Positions 20,400 to 30,397 of a stretch of DNA of 34,705 nt are shown piece by piece. Both the position numbers and the translations under genes were made by a program. Under the pieces are notes generated by a model, which made no database searches, was not told the DNA's origin, and saw nothing but the letters and a program-made list of their open reading frames with translations. The DNA comes from Desulfurococcaceae archaeon (GTDB lineage Archaea > Thermoproteota > Thermoprotei_A > Sulfolobales > NBVN01). Position 1 is the first letter of the stretch; every line of letters begins with the position of its first letter. Location of the stretch: the NCBI GenBank assembly GCA_020832985.1, contig JAJHRE010000010.1:1-34705 (forward strand), in the 5' to 3' direction.

Positions 20400-20843
20400 A
20401 TGGTTAAAGTTGAAGAATTTGAATTGAAGGAAGACTTATATTACTGGCGTAAGGGTCATACATGGGCTAAGATAGAGAGTAAGGATAGGGTTAGAATTGG
20501 TATAGATGATGTAGGTGTTAGAGCTGCTGGTGAGATAGTTTTCGTTAGGTTGAAGCCTAAGGGTGCTAAGGTTAAGCAAGGTGATGCTTTAGGTGTTTTA
20601 GAATCTGCTAAGTGGGTAGGACCTATAGAATCACCAGTTAGTGGTGAGATAGTAGAAGTTAATGAGCAACTCAGAAAACAACCTAAATTACTCGTGAGTA
20701 GTCCCTACAGCGATGGTTGGGTAGCTGTTATTAAACCATCAAATCTAGAAGCAGATACTGCAAACTTGCTTAAGGGCTCTGATCCTCAAGCTATTGAATG
20801 GTATAAGAAAGAGATTGAGGAGAAAGTCAGGAAGAAGAAGTAA
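20400..20843 (+). CDS. gcvH: Glycine cleavage system H protein-like lipoyl carrier
   Basis: HTWAKIESKDRVRIGIDDVGVRAAGEIVFVRLKPKGAKVKQGDALGVLESAKWVGPIESPVSGEIVEVNEQL; lipoyl-Lys context ESAK. Confidence 0.92.
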   Translation: MVKVEEFELKEDLYYWRKGHTWAKIESKDRVRIGIDDVGVRAAGEIVFVRLKPKGAKVKQGDALGVLESAKWVGPIESPVSGEIVEVNEQLRKQPKLLVSSPYSDGWVAVIKPSNLEADTANLLKGSDPQAIEWYKKEIEEKVRKKK

Positions 20844-21029
20844 GGGGATATCGCTTAAAAACTTAAACATTTTTAATTACGAATACATCAGCATTTGTTT
20901 GTTTCTAGGAATCGTAAAAAACCCTCTCAAGACGGACTCATAAGCTTAAGGATTGAAGTTCTTTAAATATTATTCAATGATATAAATTTTAAATAGTGAT
21001 TTAAAAATTTATGTAAAGGTGTTTAGGTA

Positions 21030-21290
21030 TTGAGTGGTGAGGAGGGGTTAGTATCAGTGGGTAGTAGACCGTTAAGTGATTACGTCTTATCAGTAGTCAT
21101 ACTCTTTAATCAGGGTGTTAAAAGGGTTATTCTTAAAGGGAGGGGAGTAAATATCAGTAAGACTATAGCTGTCTACAACGCTGTGAAGGATAGGTTAGGT
21201 GATGCTATAAAACTGGAGAATATTGAGATAGGGAGTGAGTATCTTAATAAGAAGAGAGTCTCATATATAAGGATAGTACTTTCTAGGTAG
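21030..21290 (+). CDS. albA: Alba chromatin protein
   Basis: VGSRPLSDYVLSVVILFNQGVKRVILKGRGVNISKTIAVYNAVKDRLGD; TTG start. Confidence 0.93.
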   Translation: MSGEEGLVSVGSRPLSDYVLSVVILFNQGVKRVILKGRGVNISKTIAVYNAVKDRLGDAIKLENIEIGSEYLNKKRVSYIRIVLSR

Positions 21291-21448
21291 GACAGGTAAG
21301 TACTGTAAATAATCTTTTATAATTATAACTTACGAACTTAGAGTGAGTAGTTATAACTCTCGAGAATCATATTAAGAGTTATTAAATGTGAATATATGAT
21401 GAAAATTTATTAATACTGGATACGTAGTTTGATGTGTAAGGGTGTGAA

Positions 21449-21787
21449 ATGAAGGGGAAGAATAGTAAAGCTGATATAGAAGTATTATGTGGCGGCCTCC
21501 CACCTGAGTTATGTGTTCAATTAGGTGCTGAACAACAAATCATAAAAATAAAGCTTGAGAAACGTAAGTTCGGTAAGGAGGTTACAGTAATTGAAGGGCT
21601 TGACCAGACTGTTTTTGATTTATGGAAAGTAGCATCACACCTTAAGAGTAAGTTAGCTACTGGAGGTACTGTTAAGAATGGGCATATAGAGATTCAAGGA
21701 GATCATAGAAATAAAGTTAAGAATATATTAATAAATGAGTTTGGAATACCGCCTGAAAACATAATATTTATTGAGTCATTAGAATAA
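21449..21787 (+). CDS. Translation initiation factor 1 (aIF1/SUI1)
   Basis: [39 protein letters not shown]...[30 protein letters not shown]. Confidence 0.95.
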   Translation: MKGKNSKADIEVLCGGLPPELCVQLGAEQQIIKIKLEKRKFGKEVTVIEGLDQTVFDLWKVASHLKSKLATGGTVKNGHIEIQGDHRNKVKNILINEFGIPPENIIFIESLE

Positions 21788-21890
21788 AACAATTGTTTTA
21801 AACCCAACTTAACCTACTCTTATTTCTTAATAACAGCCTTACTCAGTATTACATCATATGCTTTTAACCTGTTATGACTTAATATACGTT

Positions 21891-21904
21891 AAGTTTATAA
21901 ACTT
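21891..21904 (+). promoter_or_regulatory. Palindromic TATA region AAGTTTATAAACTT upstream of the SAMDC-family gene
   Basis: 14-nt perfect palindrome containing TTTATAAA; ends about 42 nt before ATG 21946. Confidence 0.5.
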
Positions 21905-21945
21905 GAAAATATCAAAACCACTGATTAGGAGGAGCTATCAAGGAG

Positions 21946-22362
21946 ATGTCCCAAGCCCAAGATATGTGGGTGAGCGATAAAATATCTAACGCTTCAAATG
22001 CTATTATAGGGAAGCACATATATGCTAACCTCTATGAACCAGACCCTAAAATCCTCAACGATGAAGATACGCTTAAAAACATCGTTATTGAGGCAGTCCA
22101 CCTAGCAAACATGACGTTAATTGAGGTTAAATCATGGAGGGTTCCAGGTAATAAGGGTGGGGTCTCAATTTTAGCACTAATTACAGAATCCCATATAGCA
22201 CTACATACATGGATAGAATATAAATATGCAACCCTCGATATATACACATGCGGTGAGAAGAGTGATCCGTGGGCAGCATTCGAATACATAGTCTCAAAAC
22301 TTAAACCTAAAACATTTAAAGTCAATTATTCGGATAGATCGTCAACCCCAGTAAACTACTAA
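21946..22362 (+). CDS. Pyruvoyl-dependent S-adenosylmethionine decarboxylase family protein (SAMDC or crenarchaeal arginine decarboxylase)
   Basis: GKHIYANLYEPDPKILND...ITESHIALHTWIEYKYATLDIYTCGEKSDPWAAFEYI; ESHI self-cleavage site. Confidence 0.9.
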   Translation: MSQAQDMWVSDKISNASNAIIGKHIYANLYEPDPKILNDEDTLKNIVIEAVHLANMTLIEVKSWRVPGNKGGVSILALITESHIALHTWIEYKYATLDIYTCGEKSDPWAAFEYIVSKLKPKTFKVNYSDRSSTPVNY

Positions 22363-22450
22363 AACCACAAATATAACCCCTATATTTTTCCTCACGATTC
22401 ACACTGAATAGTGTTAATAATTTATGTGATACCGTTATAAGTTAAATTAA

Positions 22451-22551
22451 TGGAGCCGCCGCCGGGATTTGAACCCGGGACCTCCGCCTTACCAGGGCGG
22501 CGCCTAGTGTCTCGGTCTCACCGAGAATCCACCCTGCTGAGCTACGGCGGC
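22451..22551 (-). tRNA. tRNA-Thr(GGU) with 24-nt intron in the D-arm; CCA encoded
   Basis: Minus strand: GCCGCCG/CGGCGGC acceptor, anticodon stem CCGCC/GGCGG with loop CTGGTAA (anticodon 22491-22493), TCCA 3' end. Removing 22504-22527 (TTCTCGGTGAGACCGAGACACTAG) restores D-arm GCTC-AGCAGGGTG-GAGC; BHB central helix GGTG/CACT with bulges GAT and AGG. Confidence 0.92.
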
Positions 22552-22703
22552 ACTCCATAAGTAAATAGTTCATATTTAGGTTTTAAGTATTTTCATTTTA
22601 ATTATTATTAATGTCACGGTAATGTAGTCATCGATTTAATCTAATTCCTGTTTTACTAAGGGGAAAATTAAAAATAAAGTTCTATTAATTATATGATACT
22701 TAA

Positions 22704-23468
22704 TTACTTAAGTATACCTAACTGTTTAAATGCTTCTGTATATCCTCTAATCATGTATGCTAGGTCGTGTCTTAAGGCTATGAAGTTAAACCCTTTCTTA
22801 ACTTTATCTAGTGCGTCTTGAGGGTCTTGAGTCATTATACCTGCTATCTTACCAGCTGCTTTAGCTGCATTAAGTACTTTCTCAACAGCAGCTACATACT
22901 TCGGATTATTAAATTCCTGGAAGATCCCGAGTGATGCTGATAGGTCGTTAGGCCCTATAAACACACCGTCAATACCGTCAACTGAGAGTATCTCATTAAC
23001 GTTATTAACACCTTCCTCAGTCTCTATCTGAACTATGACTAGGATATCCTCATTAGCTTTCTTGAAGTACTCCTTAGCACTTATGAATCCATACATAATA
23101 CACCTCCTAGGGCCTACACCTCTAATACCCTGTGGTGGGTACTTACATGCCTTAACAGCCTGTATAGCCTCCTCCTTAGTATTTACTTGAGGAACTAATA
23201 TCCCTTGAGCACCAGTATCTAAAACCCTCTTAATAATTACGAAATCATTCCACGGAACCCTAACTATAGGGACTATATCAGTAAATCTTAAAGGCATCAT
23301 CAAGAACTCAACATCCTTAACATCTAACGGTGTGTGTTCCATATCTATTACGAACCAATCAAATGGGAGATTAGATAATGCCTCAGTAACCTCAGGATAA
23401 CCTAAAGTTATCCAAGTACCGTAAGTAACCTTCCCCTGAGCTACTTTCTCCTTAACCTTATTCACCAT
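22704..23468 (-). CDS. HpcH/HpaI aldolase family protein
   Basis: TYGTWITLGYPEVTEALSNLPFDWFVIDMEHTPLD...TGAQGILVPQVNTKEEA...VQIETEEGVNNVNEILSVDGIDGVFIGPNDLSASLG. Track ORF starts at 23525, but the ATG at 23468 (MVNKVKEK) matches the family N-terminus and is preceded by GGTGG. Confidence 0.92.
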   Translation of the reverse strand: MVNKVKEKVAQGKVTYGTWITLGYPEVTEALSNLPFDWFVIDMEHTPLDVKDVEFLMMPLRFTDIVPIVRVPWNDFVIIKRVLDTGAQGILVPQVNTKEEAIQAVKACKYPPQGIRGVGPRRCIMYGFISAKEYFKKANEDILVIVQIETEEGVNNVNEILSVDGIDGVFIGPNDLSASLGIFQEFNNPKYVAAVEKVLNAAKAAGKIAGIMTQDPQDALDKVKKGFNFIALRHDLAYMIRGYTEAFKQLGILK

Positions 23469-23647
23469 ACAACCACCGTAATATACTTTCGTAAAATAAT
23501 AAAAACCTAAATCAAACAAAACCATAGCGGATTATCACAATGATTAAATATTGAATCAAGACATAATAATCTCAGACCCTACGTCCTCATAACCCTCATT
23601 ACTGAAGACAGACATAAACAAAAAGAACTTATGATGACCTATTGAGG

Positions 23648-23721
23648 CGCCGGGGGGAGGACTCGAACCTCCGACCACCGGGTTAACAGCCCGGCGCTCT
23701 ACCAGGCTGAGCTACCCCGGC
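23648..23721 (-). tRNA. tRNA-Asn(GUU), no intron
   Basis: Minus strand GCCGGGGTAGCTCAGCCTGGTAGAGCGCCGGGCTGTTAACCCGGTGGTCGGAGGTTCGAGTCCTCCCCCCGGCG; anticodon loop CTGTTAA. Confidence 0.95.
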
Positions 23722-23807
23722 ACCTACTTCCTTAAATTATCAATTAATATTTAGGTTTTAAATCTTTAGTGACTGTTATGATAAGGATTACAGTATTTTA
23801 AGTGTAT

Positions 23808-25838
23808 TTAAGGTTTTAGTTTACAATCATTGATTAAGTAGTTAACTACCTCCTTAGAGAATTTCCCTAAAGACTTTAACTTACTTAGTTTTTTAAGGTA
23901 TTCACACCAATTAATACCTAACTTCTTACTCCACGACCTATACATATCTTTAATGTTGTCATACGCTATTTTATGGAATTCACATAAGTAAATACCGTTG
24001 ATGAGGTCGTACGCACCCCTACCACATATCTGACACTTAATATCATTACTCATACCTACTAACTTAAGTACTACACTTACATCCTTACCATCTATGAAAT
24101 CTTTAAATTGTTTGAACTTACCCTTAAGTACATCTTTAGCCTCAGAGATAACTGATGACCTACTTACCCTCCCTTTAATTATATTAGTTAGTCGGTCTTC
24201 AAACTTCCTAGTAAGTTCAACACTAGTTAAGTCGTTGAAGAATGTATTCAATATTTTAACAACTTGAAATCCTAAATCAGTAACATCTACATACTTTGAT
24301 GAGGTCTTTAAATACCCTCTCTTAAATAATGTCTCAATGATCTCCGCCCTAGTTGCCTCTGTACCTATCCCTACAGACTCCATCCACTTAAGTATTGAGG
24401 CTTTAGTATACCTCTGCGGTCGTTTACTGTAGATATGAGTGACTCGAACATCAATAACTTCAACTACATCACCTACACGTAATGATGGTATCCTACGTGT
24501 AAGAAGTCTGTAGAAGGGGTAATACCTTAACCAACCAGTGTTGATAACCTCAGAACCGCTTAAAGAGAATGTTAACTTACTGAATTTGATGAAATATCTA
24601 CGCTTCCTTATCTTAGCAGGATCTGCAAATGATGCTAAATACCTCCTCACTATTAAGTCATAAAGTCTTACAGCATCTCTACCTAGATCTCTACGTGGTT
24701 GATACCCAGTCGGGTATATTGCTGGATGTGCTGGGTCGTCTCTCACACCTTCAACAGGTATTAACCTCTCCTTACTTAGTAATTCCTTAGCCAACACGCT
24801 ATACTCTTTAATCTTAGCTATATTAGAAATTATCGACCTATTATTCAGTGTCTTAGGGAGTTTCTGACTGTTTGTCCTCGGATAACTAATTAATGAATCT
24901 AGGTATAATTCCTCAGCTATTGATAATGTCTTAGACGGTGAGAAGCCGTAGATCCTAAATGCCTCATACTGAAGATCAGGTAAGTTGAAAGGTGGTAGCG
25001 GGTCTAACACCTCCTCTAGCACTTCAACATTAGCTATTTCTAAGTACTTATGTTTTCTTATATCATCTACTAACTGCTTAACAACATCTAAACTGTCTAG
25101 GGGGTTGAATAGATTCTCTAGAAAGTACTCTTCACCTTTAACACGTATCTTAACCCTTAATGAGAAACTTACATCAGGTACGAAGGTATTAGTGATTAAG
25201 GTGTTATTAGCTACTTCAACTAATGTTGGTGACTGAACCCTACCAGCACTTAATGTAATCCTTCTTCCATAAACCCTCCTAAAAATATCTGAGAGTGCTC
25301 TACTAACATTTATACCCCATAACCAATCAAGTTCATGTCTGCATAACCCAGCCTCAATCATATCCCAATCAAGAGGTCTTAAATTATTATAAGCATTTCT
25401 TAACTCATCAATAGTTAAGCTTGAGAACTTCATCCTCTTAGCCTTCTTAATATCTCCGAAGTTAGATATAACCATATAACCTATTACAGAGCCTTCAATA
25501 TCGTAATCACATGCATTAATATATTCTGAAGCATTTCTAAGAAGCTTACTAACTACTTTATAGTAATTCATTAAGAATTTAGCATCCCTATCCTCAAACC
25601 ACCTCGGTACCCACTTATAATTAAATACTGGGTAACCATCCTCATCACTTGACAACGTGAACATATGACCAGCAACACCTACAACGACAACTAACTTCTC
25701 ATCAACCCTTCCAACCCAGTAAGGTACACCATAACTACTGAACCTCCTACTTATCCCTAAAGCCTGAGCTATCTTAGCCGCAGCCTTAGGCTTCTCAGCA
25801 ACTATCACTATATGGTCTCTAAACTCCGTGATATTCAT
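23808..25838 (-). CDS. topA: Type IA DNA topoisomerase
   Basis: VIVAEKPKAAAKIAQALG (TOPRIM), YDIEGSVIGY, LISYPRTNSQKLP (active-site Tyr), DDPAHPAIYPTG, GIGTEATRAEIIETLFKRGYL. Confidence 0.95.
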   Translation of the reverse strand: MNITEFRDHIVIVAEKPKAAAKIAQALGISRRFSSYGVPYWVGRVDEKLVVVVGVAGHMFTLSSDEDGYPVFNYKWVPRWFEDRDAKFLMNYYKVVSKLLRNASEYINACDYDIEGSVIGYMVISNFGDIKKAKRMKFSSLTIDELRNAYNNLRPLDWDMIEAGLCRHELDWLWGINVSRALSDIFRRVYGRRITLSAGRVQSPTLVEVANNTLITNTFVPDVSFSLRVKIRVKGEEYFLENLFNPLDSLDVVKQLVDDIRKHKYLEIANVEVLEEVLDPLPPFNLPDLQYEAFRIYGFSPSKTLSIAEELYLDSLISYPRTNSQKLPKTLNNRSIISNIAKIKEYSVLAKELLSKERLIPVEGVRDDPAHPAIYPTGYQPRRDLGRDAVRLYDLIVRRYLASFADPAKIRKRRYFIKFSKLTFSLSGSEVINTGWLRYYPFYRLLTRRIPSLRVGDVVEVIDVRVTHIYSKRPQRYTKASILKWMESVGIGTEATRAEIIETLFKRGYLKTSSKYVDVTDLGFQVVKILNTFFNDLTSVELTRKFEDRLTNIIKGRVSRSSVISEAKDVLKGKFKQFKDFIDGKDVSVVLKLVGMSNDIKCQICGRGAYDLINGIYLCEFHKIAYDNIKDMYRSWSKKLGINWCEYLKKLSKLKSLGKFSKEVVNYLINDCKLKP

Positions 25839-25847
25839 AATAGCTAC

Positions 25848-27017
25848 CTACGTTGGTAACGGTATACTTAATGTTAAGAGTGCTAGGTATATCATGATGT
25901 ATCTTACCTTGACATCCTTAGATATCGAACTACTATCTAACATATTAGCTGAACCTATATGAGGTTTAAAACCAGAAATTAGTAGAGCTAATAATGCGAA
26001 TATACCTAACCAAACCATACTACCTCGGAGGTAAACTATAGATACTAACGAGTAGAGAATAAGTAATGAAGCCACTGTAACACTTACTAAGGAATGAAAC
26101 CTAATACTCGTGACAGCTCTAACTACATGACCGCCGTCTAACTGACCTATAGGGAGTAAATTAACGAAGTGTATTAACAGCATTATCATCGACGCATATG
26201 CTGCTGGATTAAGTAGTACTACGGAACTTGTAGTTTGGTGAATCTCAGATACAGTCATCACTAAATATGCTGATAACGGTATGAAATCTATAGGTGATAC
26301 TATACCCTCACGTAAACCTACTAGAGCTACATCTAAAGATAACTTAGGTGATGTATTATATGTAATGATGAATAATGATAATGAAGTTATAAAACCTAGT
26401 AGAGGGCCTGAAATCCCTAGCTTTAGTAAGCATTTTAAATTCTTCGGTAAGAAATCCATCTTAACGATAGCACCGAAAGTCCCTAGAGGGGATATGAATG
26501 GTGCAGGTATTAGTAATGGATAGGTAGAGGGGATATTAAATCTTTTAACAATTGTTAGATGCCCTAATTCATGAGTAATTAAAGGTATCATCACACTAAA
26601 CATGAAGAATAAGGTATCGTATATCACATCAGTAGTCTTGGTACTATAACCTAATAAAAACTTCAACCTATTATGAAAGTCTGTAGATATGTAGAACCCA
26701 GTCACTACTACTGAAGCTAACGTTAAGCTAAAGAAAACTAATGATGACTTAGTTGAAGTACTTTTACGTCTACCGGTAGTCAGGATCCTTAAGGTTATGA
26801 CGTCACCGGCCTTGTAAAGTATTGGGTAATAACCCATAGGAACTAACTCATCATAGAGTTCATCAAATAGTTTATTCATATCGTCTCTAGCGGATAACAC
26901 CACATACTCTACAAACTCTTCATTCCTAGAACTCTCAATAGCATAGAAAAACTTATTAATTATTGATGTAAGGTTCGGTACTTCATCACCGCCAGACACG
27001 TCCAAATCTAAGACCAC
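25848..27017 (-). CDS. Site-2 protease family membrane metalloprotease (M50)
   Basis: IPLITHELGHLTIVKRFNIPSTYPLLIPAPF (HExxH) and NLLPIGQLDGGHVVRA (second zinc motif), multiple TM segments. Confidence 0.93.
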   Translation of the reverse strand: MVLDLDVSGGDEVPNLTSIINKFFYAIESSRNEEFVEYVVLSARDDMNKLFDELYDELVPMGYYPILYKAGDVITLRILTTGRRKSTSTKSSLVFFSLTLASVVVTGFYISTDFHNRLKFLLGYSTKTTDVIYDTLFFMFSVMIPLITHELGHLTIVKRFNIPSTYPLLIPAPFISPLGTFGAIVKMDFLPKNLKCLLKLGISGPLLGFITSLSLFIITYNTSPKLSLDVALVGLREGIVSPIDFIPLSAYLVMTVSEIHQTTSSVVLLNPAAYASMIMLLIHFVNLLPIGQLDGGHVVRAVTSIRFHSLVSVTVASLLILYSLVSIVYLRGSMVWLGIFALLALLISGFKPHIGSANMLDSSSISKDVKVRYIMIYLALLTLSIPLPT

Positions 27018-27058
27018 CGTTCTAATTAATTATATTAAAATTCCTGATTTAAAATCAA

Positions 27059-27361
27059 CTACTCAATCCTGTAAAACCTCTCCTCAAGCTCTAAGAGTTT
27101 CCTAACAGGTATTAACTCCTTCTCACCGTTTGGTTTAACCCTAATAACAGTTATCGGTAACGCACCCCTCTTAAGCTCCTCTATAGCGATTGTAATAGCA
27201 TCCTTATTAGGTAGGTTACTTACATCAATTAGTGGTGGTGCCCCCAGAGCTAGTTGAAGTGCTCTAGCACTAACTATACGTGCTTTCTCATACCTAGTAA
27301 GTTTAGGTGGTCCTACCTTAACCCCTGTAAACTCTTTCAACTTCTCTAGAAGTGTACTCAT
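27059..27361 (-). CDS. rpoK: DNA-directed RNA polymerase subunit K (Rpo6)
   Basis: [54 protein letters not shown], diagnostic Rpb6/RpoK. Confidence 0.94.
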   Translation of the reverse strand: MSTLLEKLKEFTGVKVGPPKLTRYEKARIVSARALQLALGAPPLIDVSNLPNKDAITIAIEELKRGALPITVIRVKPNGEKELIPVRKLLELEERFYRIE

Positions 27362-27461
27362 TTAATTACCACCCTACACAGCAACTAACTATGTGAGAGA
27401 TAAAAAATATTTTGTTGTTATTTATAAAGTTGGTTGAGTATCAAGTTGATAGTCTTAATCG

Positions 27462-29171
27462 TTAATCAAATTCGTGCTTACTTCCGAACTTACCTTCAGA
27501 TTCCTCAGCACCCTCACCAGCCTTACCACCCTTACCTTCACCAGTCTTCATCGGTGATGCAGCTATTATATCGTCAACCTTAAGTATCGCGGCTGCAGCT
27601 TCTGCAGCTGCCTTAATAACCTGCTTCTTAACTATCACCGGCTCAGCCACATTTATAGCAAGCATATCCTCAGCAATCTTACCTTCAACAACGTTTATCC
27701 CTGCATATATCTTACCCTCGCTATGTAATTTCCTTAACTCCATTAAGGTCTCTAAAGCATCCATACCAGCAGTTGACGCTAATACAACAGCTATTTCCTC
27801 TAAAGCATCAGCAAATGCCTGAATTGCTAACTGTTCCTTACCGCCTACACTCTCAGCATACTTCCTCAACCTTAACGCAACTTCTATCTCTGGAGCTCCA
27901 CCTCCAGGTATTACCTTAGGATCTCTTAATATGTTCCTCATAGTATGTAATGCATCATTTAAACTCCTCTCAGTCTCATCAACTATCATGTCATTAGCTC
28001 CTCTAACTAATATCGTTACTGCCTTAGGATTCTTACAACCCTCAACAAATACCATCTTATCGTTACCAACCCTCCTCTCCTCAACTAACTCAGCATAACC
28101 TAAATCATTAGGAGTTAAATCCCTAATACTTGTGACTATTCTCCCTCCTGTAGCCCTCTCCAACTTCTCCATATCAGACCTCTTAACCCTCCTAACAGCT
28201 AAAATACCCTTCTTAGCCAGGAAATGCTGAGCAACATCATCAATACCCTTCTGACAAATAACAACATTAGCACCAACAGCAGCTAACTTCTCAACGTATT
28301 CCTTAAGTATATTCTCTTTCTCTTCAATAAATTTCCTCATCTGTAGAGGGTCACTTATCCTTATCTCAGCATCGATCTCAGGCTTCTCAATCTCTAAAGG
28401 AGCATCAAGCAATGCAATCCTAGCCTTCTCAACCCTCTTAGGCATCCCAGGATGTACAACCTCCTTATCAAGAACGACACCATAAACCAACTGAGAATCA
28501 GCTAACGAAGCACCCTTCTTCTTCTCAATCTTGATATTATCTAACCTAACCTCATAAGTACCATCAGGTTTCTTCTCAGCAGCTACTACAGCTGCTGATA
28601 TGACCATATCAATCAACTTATTTATGATGTCAGGTGTTGCTAAGTACTTACTAGCTAATGTTGTGTTGAGAACCTTAACTAGTTCAGGCTTAACCTTAGC
28701 TAACCCTTCAGGAGTTTCAACACCACTAACGTCTAACTTCACTGCAATCTCATCGAGGAACTCTACAGCTTTAGCTGCAGCCTTCTTATAACCCTCAATC
28801 ACTATAGTTGGATGTATATTCTGATCGAGTAGTGCCTCAGCCCTAGATAGTAAGGCCCCAGCTAAAACTACTGCTGATGTAGTACCATCACCTACCTCAG
28901 CATCTACAGCTTTAGCAGTCTCAACTAATAACTTAGCAGCTGGGTGCTGAACCTCCATCTCCTTAACTATTGATGCTCCATCATTAGTTACTGTTATATC
29001 ACCGAAACTATCAACAAGCATCTTATCAAGTCCTTTAGGACCTAAACTAGTCTTTAAAACCTCAGCTAACGCCCTCGCAGCTATTATGTTATTCCTTAAA
29101 GCATCCCTACCTTGAGTTCTTGATGTACCCTCCTTCAAGACCAGTACAGGTATTCCATATAGTGCAGTCAT
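27462..29171 (-). CDS. Thermosome (group II chaperonin) subunit
   Basis: [63 protein letters not shown] and [17 protein letters not shown]. Confidence 0.97.
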   Translation of the reverse strand: MTALYGIPVLVLKEGTSRTQGRDALRNNIIAARALAEVLKTSLGPKGLDKMLVDSFGDITVTNDGASIVKEMEVQHPAAKLLVETAKAVDAEVGDGTTSAVVLAGALLSRAEALLDQNIHPTIVIEGYKKAAAKAVEFLDEIAVKLDVSGVETPEGLAKVKPELVKVLNTTLASKYLATPDIINKLIDMVISAAVVAAEKKPDGTYEVRLDNIKIEKKKGASLADSQLVYGVVLDKEVVHPGMPKRVEKARIALLDAPLEIEKPEIDAEIRISDPLQMRKFIEEKENILKEYVEKLAAVGANVVICQKGIDDVAQHFLAKKGILAVRRVKRSDMEKLERATGGRIVTSIRDLTPNDLGYAELVEERRVGNDKMVFVEGCKNPKAVTILVRGANDMIVDETERSLNDALHTMRNILRDPKVIPGGGAPEIEVALRLRKYAESVGGKEQLAIQAFADALEEIAVVLASTAGMDALETLMELRKLHSEGKIYAGINVVEGKIAEDMLAINVAEPVIVKKQVIKAAAEAAAAILKVDDIIAASPMKTGEGKGGKAGEGAEESEGKFGSKHEFD

Positions 29172-29283
29172 ACTGTAATCCCTTGAAAACTATTTCAGAT
29201 ACTTCTATATAAACCTTAATGAAAATAAAAAGACATAACATTAAAAACTTACTGAGGATATATAGTTCAGGTGCTATACGAAG

Positions 29284-29607
29284 ATGTTTAAAGTAGATGA
29301 TATAATAAACATCTATGAGAAATATATAAGTGTTAACGATGTAGATAACGCTAATTTCTTCATAGCTATTATAGCAGGTCTCCTAGGATTTATGAAATAT
29401 CATAAAGTCTTAAGCCCTGAATCTGTAGCAGAACTTGCAAAGACTTTAAGGATAGGTTTAATTGAAGGTCCTAACTACCTAAATCCATATGTTATGGAAT
29501 TACTCGGTATTTTAGAGGAGGAATTTAATGAGGCTTTATTTAATGAATTCTTGTTTAAGCTAAAGAGCATACTTAGAGAGGAAAGACTTGATAGACTTGA
29601 AGTCTAG
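29284..29607 (+). CDS. Hypothetical helical protein, overlapping the downstream gene
   Basis: 107-aa ORF, 20-nt overlap with the ORF at 29588; no family recognised. Confidence 0.65.
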   Translation: MFKVDDIINIYEKYISVNDVDNANFFIAIIAGLLGFMKYHKVLSPESVAELAKTLRIGLIEGPNYLNPYVMELLGILEEEFNEALFNEFLFKLKSILREERLDRLEV

Positions 29608-30397
29608 TAGCGATACTTTATGTACGTCATGTAATAGAAGAGTAGCTGTATACTTGAGAAGGAGTTCTGGGGAGAGGTTATGTAGTATATGTTTTGAGAG
29701 GTCTTTAATTAAGGTTGTTAAGAGGTCTTTAAGAAATGTGAGGGATTTAAGACCAGGTATTGAGTTAGCATCCCTAGTAATTCCTGAGAGGTTAGTAACT
29801 AGTATTACAACACTCTATATCTTGAACAAGATCGAGAAAAGATATAATTGTAGGGTAATCGCTGTATTACCTATTAATGAACGTTACCGTACGATAATAA
29901 ACGATATAATTAACTTGATAATAAAACCTAAGGTAGGTATTAATGATGAGTTCATAGACATCATAAACTACGGAGATAGTAAACTAAATATCAGTTCTGC
30001 TGAAGTCTACGGTAAGTACATTAGACTCATAAACTTAATTACTAAATACAGCGTAATAGCTCTACCCCTCACACTAAACGATCTAGGCGAGATAATACTT
30101 ACTTCGTTACTAAGTCGTGAAGTAGAGAACATACCGACACAACCATCGTTTAAATTAAATTCTCAAACACTTATAATACCTTTCTATAACGTCCCTGAAT
30201 ATGATGTCTACATATACTCATACATTAGGGGTATATACGACCTAACCTTAGATGATATATTAACTTCATTAAGGGATACTTACATCAGTGAAGACCAGGT
30301 AATAATTAAAGAGTTAGTTAGAGATCTAAGCTATAACAATCCTGAACTAACTCAAACCCTCGTTAAGTCTTTCGATAGGATCGTAAGGGTTCAGTGA
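29588..30397 (+). CDS. Degenerate TtuA/Ncs6/CTU1-like PP-loop protein (probable pseudoenzyme)
   Basis: N-terminal zinc finger CTSCNRRVAVYLRRSSGERLCSICFERS as in TtuA/Ncs6; downstream segments collinear with TtuA, but SGGKDS, CxxC and GHNxDDxA motifs are missing. Confidence 0.65.
   Translation: MIDLKSSSDTLCTSCNRRVAVYLRRSSGERLCSICFERSLIKVVKRSLRNVRDLRPGIELASLVIPERLVTSITTLYILNKIEKRYNCRVIAVLPINERYRTIINDIINLIIKPKVGINDEFIDIINYGDSKLNISSAEVYGKYIRLINLITKYSVIALPLTLNDLGEIILTSLLSREVENIPTQPSFKLNSQTLIIPFYNVPEYDVYIYSYIRGIYDLTLDDILTSLRDTYISEDQVIIKELVRDLSYNNPELTQTLVKSFDRIVRVQ

Noticed and set aside
21405-21449. Possible C/D box sRNA (ATGATGA ... TTGATG) upstream of aIF1
   Set aside because: No D or D' CTGA box at suitable spacing; the A/T-rich tract is better explained as the aIF1 promoter.
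22032-22325. ORF antisense to the SAMDC-family gene
   Set aside because: Shadow ORF.
23540-23640. Possible C/D box sRNA between the aldolase and tRNA-Asn
   Set aside because: CTGA-like boxes present but no acceptable RUGAUGA C box in the right position.
24985-25236. ORF antisense to topoisomerase IA; likewise 17484-17735, 26281-26523, 28600-28791, 30973-31305, 34058-34249
   Set aside because: All lie opposite conserved genes and have biased, low-complexity translations.
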